Below are positions 5,043-6,451 of a stretch of 6,451 nt of DNA, piece after piece. Under the pieces are notes generated by a model. It worked only from the letters and a program-made list of their open reading frames with translations, had not been told where the DNA came from and searched no databases. Both the position numbers and the translations under genes were made by a program. Numbering within the stretch: the first letter of the stretch is position 1; each line of letters begins with the position of its first letter. Source of the stretch: Candidatus Woesearchaeota archaeon (GTDB taxonomy: Archaea > Nanobdellota > Nanobdellia > Woesearchaeales > CG1-02-33-12); the NCBI GenBank assembly GCA_003561825.1, contig PWVO01000180.1, positions 1 to 6,451 on the forward strand. Reading direction: 5' to 3'.

Positions 5043-5621
5043 ATGAAAGCAGTAGCACTGATAAGCACAGGCATTGACAGCCCTGTCGCTGCTTATATAA
5101 TGAAAAAAAAAGGCCTCGAAATCATAGGCCTCAACCTAAGCTCAGGAGATGAAACTGCTGTAAAGCATATATGCAAAAAAATAGGCATAAAAAAGCTTTA
5201 CACAGCATTCCATACCCCTATACTAAAAGAAATAAAAGAAAAAACAGACCAGGACTTAATATGCGTCCTCTGCAAGCGCATGATGTACAGGATAGCAGAA
5301 AAAATAGCTAAAAAAGAAAAAGCCTCATTCATTATCACAGGAGAAAACCTCGGCCAGGTAGCATCCCAGACACTTGACAACCTTGCTGTCCTAAGCCAGG
5401 CAACTTCATTGGAGATTTTAAGGCCCCTGCTCTGCTTTGACAAAAATGAAATTATCGCAATAGCAAAAAAAATAAAAACCTATGAACTTGCCCAGAACAT
5501 AAGGTGCCCCTTTGTTCCAAAGCACCCGGCAACAAAAGCAAGCCTTGAAAGAGTCCAGAAACAGGAGTCAAAAATAAACATAGAAACAGCAGCAGATGCA
5601 AAACCAATGCAAATAAAGTAA
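5043..5621 (+). CDS. thiI: ThiI-like PP-loop tRNA 4-thiouridine synthase, catalytic domain only
   Basis: Related to the catalytic domain of ThiI, which adenylates U8 of tRNA and replaces its oxygen with sulfur to give s4U. It has 192 residues and starts directly at the first strand of the PP-loop domain: STGIDSP at 8-14 (SGGxDS in most homologues), CVLCKRMMYRIAE with C74 and C77, GENLGQVASQTLDNL at 100-114, LRPLLCFDKNEII from 126, and RCPFVPKHPATKAS with C155. The N-terminal ferredoxin-like and THUMP domains (about 165 residues, tRNA binding) are absent, and the upstream frame is closed by a stop at 4995-4997, so this is not a missed start. No rhodanese domain follows. C74, C77 and C155 match in spacing the three cysteines that, from memory, bind a [3Fe-4S] cluster in Methanococcus ThiI. 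tRNA recognition may need a separate THUMP protein. A different thiolation substrate is possible. One base separates it from the DHH gene. Confidence 0.88.
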   Translation: MKAVALISTGIDSPVAAYIMKKKGLEIIGLNLSSGDETAVKHICKKIGIKKLYTAFHTPILKEIKEKTDQDLICVLCKRMMYRIAEKIAKKEKASFIITGENLGQVASQTLDNLAVLSQATSLEILRPLLCFDKNEIIAIAKKIKTYELAQNIRCPFVPKHPATKASLERVQKQESKINIETAADAKPMQIK

Positions 5622-5622
5622 A

Positions 5623-6451
5623 ATGCTCGAAGAAAAACACTACAAAGAGATTCTAAATGAGCTTGATTCATGCAAAAGGCCAATCTTCTTCTTTGACGAC
5701 GACCCTGACGGCCTGTGCTCATTCCTTCTTCTTTACAGGCATATCCGCGAGGGCAAGGGCGTTGTTGTCAAGAGCAGCCCCGAGCTCAAGCCATTGTTTG
5801 CAAGAACAGTAGCAGATTACATGCCTGACAGGATATTCATACTTGACAAGCCCCTTGTAAGCCCGGATTTCATTGCCCAGGCAAAAGCCCCGATAATCTG
5901 GATAGACCACCACGAGATTGCAGAAAAGCCGAATGTAAAATACTACAACTCAAGGCACAACGGCTCTGGGGAGCCGGTTTCAGCAATATGCTACCGGGCT
6001 GTAAAAAAAGACCTCTGGATGGCAATGTGCGGCTCAGTCGGCGACTGGTTTATCCCTGATTTTGCAGAAGAATTCACAAAACAATACCCTGACCTTCTTC
6101 CGGAAAAAACAACAAGCCCGGAAAAAGCACTTTTCGAGACAAAGCTCGGCCGCATAGTGAAGATATTCTCATTTATCCTAAAAGGTAACACAAAAGACAT
6201 ACTCTCATGCATCAAGATACTCACAAGAATAAGCAGCCCGTACGAACTTCTCAGCCCAGAAACCCCAAACGCAAAATACATCATAAAGAAATTTGAAAAA
6301 ACCGAGGCAGAATACAACTCTCTTTTGAAACTTGCAGCAGCAAAAAAAACCAGCAGCAAGCTGCTTCTTTTCAGCTACTCAACCAGAAACACAAGCTTTA
6401 CAAGCGACCTCTCAAACGAGCTTCTTTACATGTTCCCTGAAAAGCTCATAA
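5623..6451 (+). CDS. DHH-family phosphoesterase (RecJ/NrnA-like), partial at right edge
   Basis: Predicted metal-dependent phosphoesterase; DHH enzymes hydrolyse single-stranded DNA, short RNA or cyclic dinucleotides, and the substrate here cannot be told. At least 276 residues are present with no stop before the edge. Motif I is FFFDDDPDG (22-30, with D25, D27, D29), motif II is probably D75 in IFILD, motif III is DHHE at 95-98 in IIWIDHHE, and motif IV is GSVGDW with D141. Thus the usual Mn-binding Asp/His set is complete. Residues 145-245 are helical and charged. Any C-terminal DHHA1 substrate-binding domain would lie mostly beyond the window. Motif I differs from the HxDxDG form of RecJ and of GINS-associated archaeal nucleases, so I do not assign it to those groups. 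The ATG at 5623 starts one base after the thiI TAA with no Shine-Dalgarno motif, implying cotranscription and termination-reinitiation. Confidence 0.87.
   Translation, partial: MLEEKHYKEILNELDSCKRPIFFFDDDPDGLCSFLLLYRHIREGKGVVVKSSPELKPLFARTVADYMPDRIFILDKPLVSPDFIAQAKAPIIWIDHHEIAEKPNVKYYNSRHNGSGEPVSAICYRAVKKDLWMAMCGSVGDWFIPDFAEEFTKQYPDLLPEKTTSPEKALFETKLGRIVKIFSFILKGNTKDILSCIKILTRISSPYELLSPETPNAKYIIKKFEKTEAEYNSLLKLAAAKKTSSKLLLFSYSTRNTSFTSDLSNELLYMFPEKLI

Noticed and set aside
5101..5112. Run of nine A at the start of thiI (Lys-Lys-Lys codons) as a programmed slippage site.
   Set aside because: Lysine-rich start in an A-rich genome explains it; neither shifted frame leads to a plausible product.
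5198..6359. Several minus-strand frames of 62-122 codons opposite thiI and the DHH gene (for example 5480-5722, 5719-5913, 5991-6359).
   Set aside because: All are antisense to genes with clear catalytic motifs, lack promoters or ribosome binding sites, and look like shadows.
1..6451. CRISPR array, direct repeats, insertion-sequence ends, tRNA genes or attachment sites.
   Set aside because: No regularly spaced repeats, terminal inverted repeats with a transposase, or cloverleaf-like sequence was seen, and coding sequence fills nearly all the window.

Overview
The window looks archaeal. It holds an adjacent Nop5 and fibrillarin pair, the protein core of box C/D sRNA methylation RNPs. It also has BRE/TATA promoters at archaeal spacing, GGTGA-type ribosome binding sites, apparently leaderless start codons, and a prepilin-type surface protein. 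Small tightly packed genes, a bacterial-style IscS/IscU pair and a stripped-down ThiI suggest a DPANN-type lineage such as Woesearchaeota or Pacearchaeota. That lineage guess is inference. G+C is about 40% by eye. No rRNA, tRNA, insertion sequence, CRISPR array or gene-free stretch over 300 bases is visible; the longest gaps are about 50 bases.

Layout. Bases 1-1565 (+) carry a cysteine desulfurase (iscS) and the Fe-S scaffold iscU, joined by a ribosome binding site overlapping the iscS stop. Bases 1615-2076 (+) have their own TATA box and encode a small single-pass protein with a type IV prepilin-like N-terminus. It ends exactly where the opposing fibrillarin gene ends. Bases 4989-2077 (-) form a three-gene unit: an unrecognised 403-residue protein, then Nop5, then fibrillarin (4-base ATGA overlap). 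Nop5 also appears to have its own internal promoter. A 53-base divergent gap separates this unit from the last one. Bases 5043-6451 (+) encode a ThiI-type PP-loop thiolase lacking the THUMP and rhodanese domains, then, one base later, a DHH-family phosphoesterase running off the right edge.

How the genes may work together. IscS mobilises sulfur from cysteine, IscU builds Fe-S clusters, and the ThiI-like protein carries the three cysteines used for an Fe-S cluster in archaeal ThiI, so both ends of the window touch sulfur and tRNA thiolation. The central unit concerns RNA 2'-O-methylation. The common theme is RNA modification and its cofactors. Best candidates for something undescribed are the 403-residue protein heading the Nop5-fibrillarin unit, the minimal ThiI paired with a DHH enzyme, and the compact promoter between those two units. 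The plus strand is biased towards A and C over most genes whichever way they are transcribed; the prepilin-like gene and the 403-residue gene depart from this bias.
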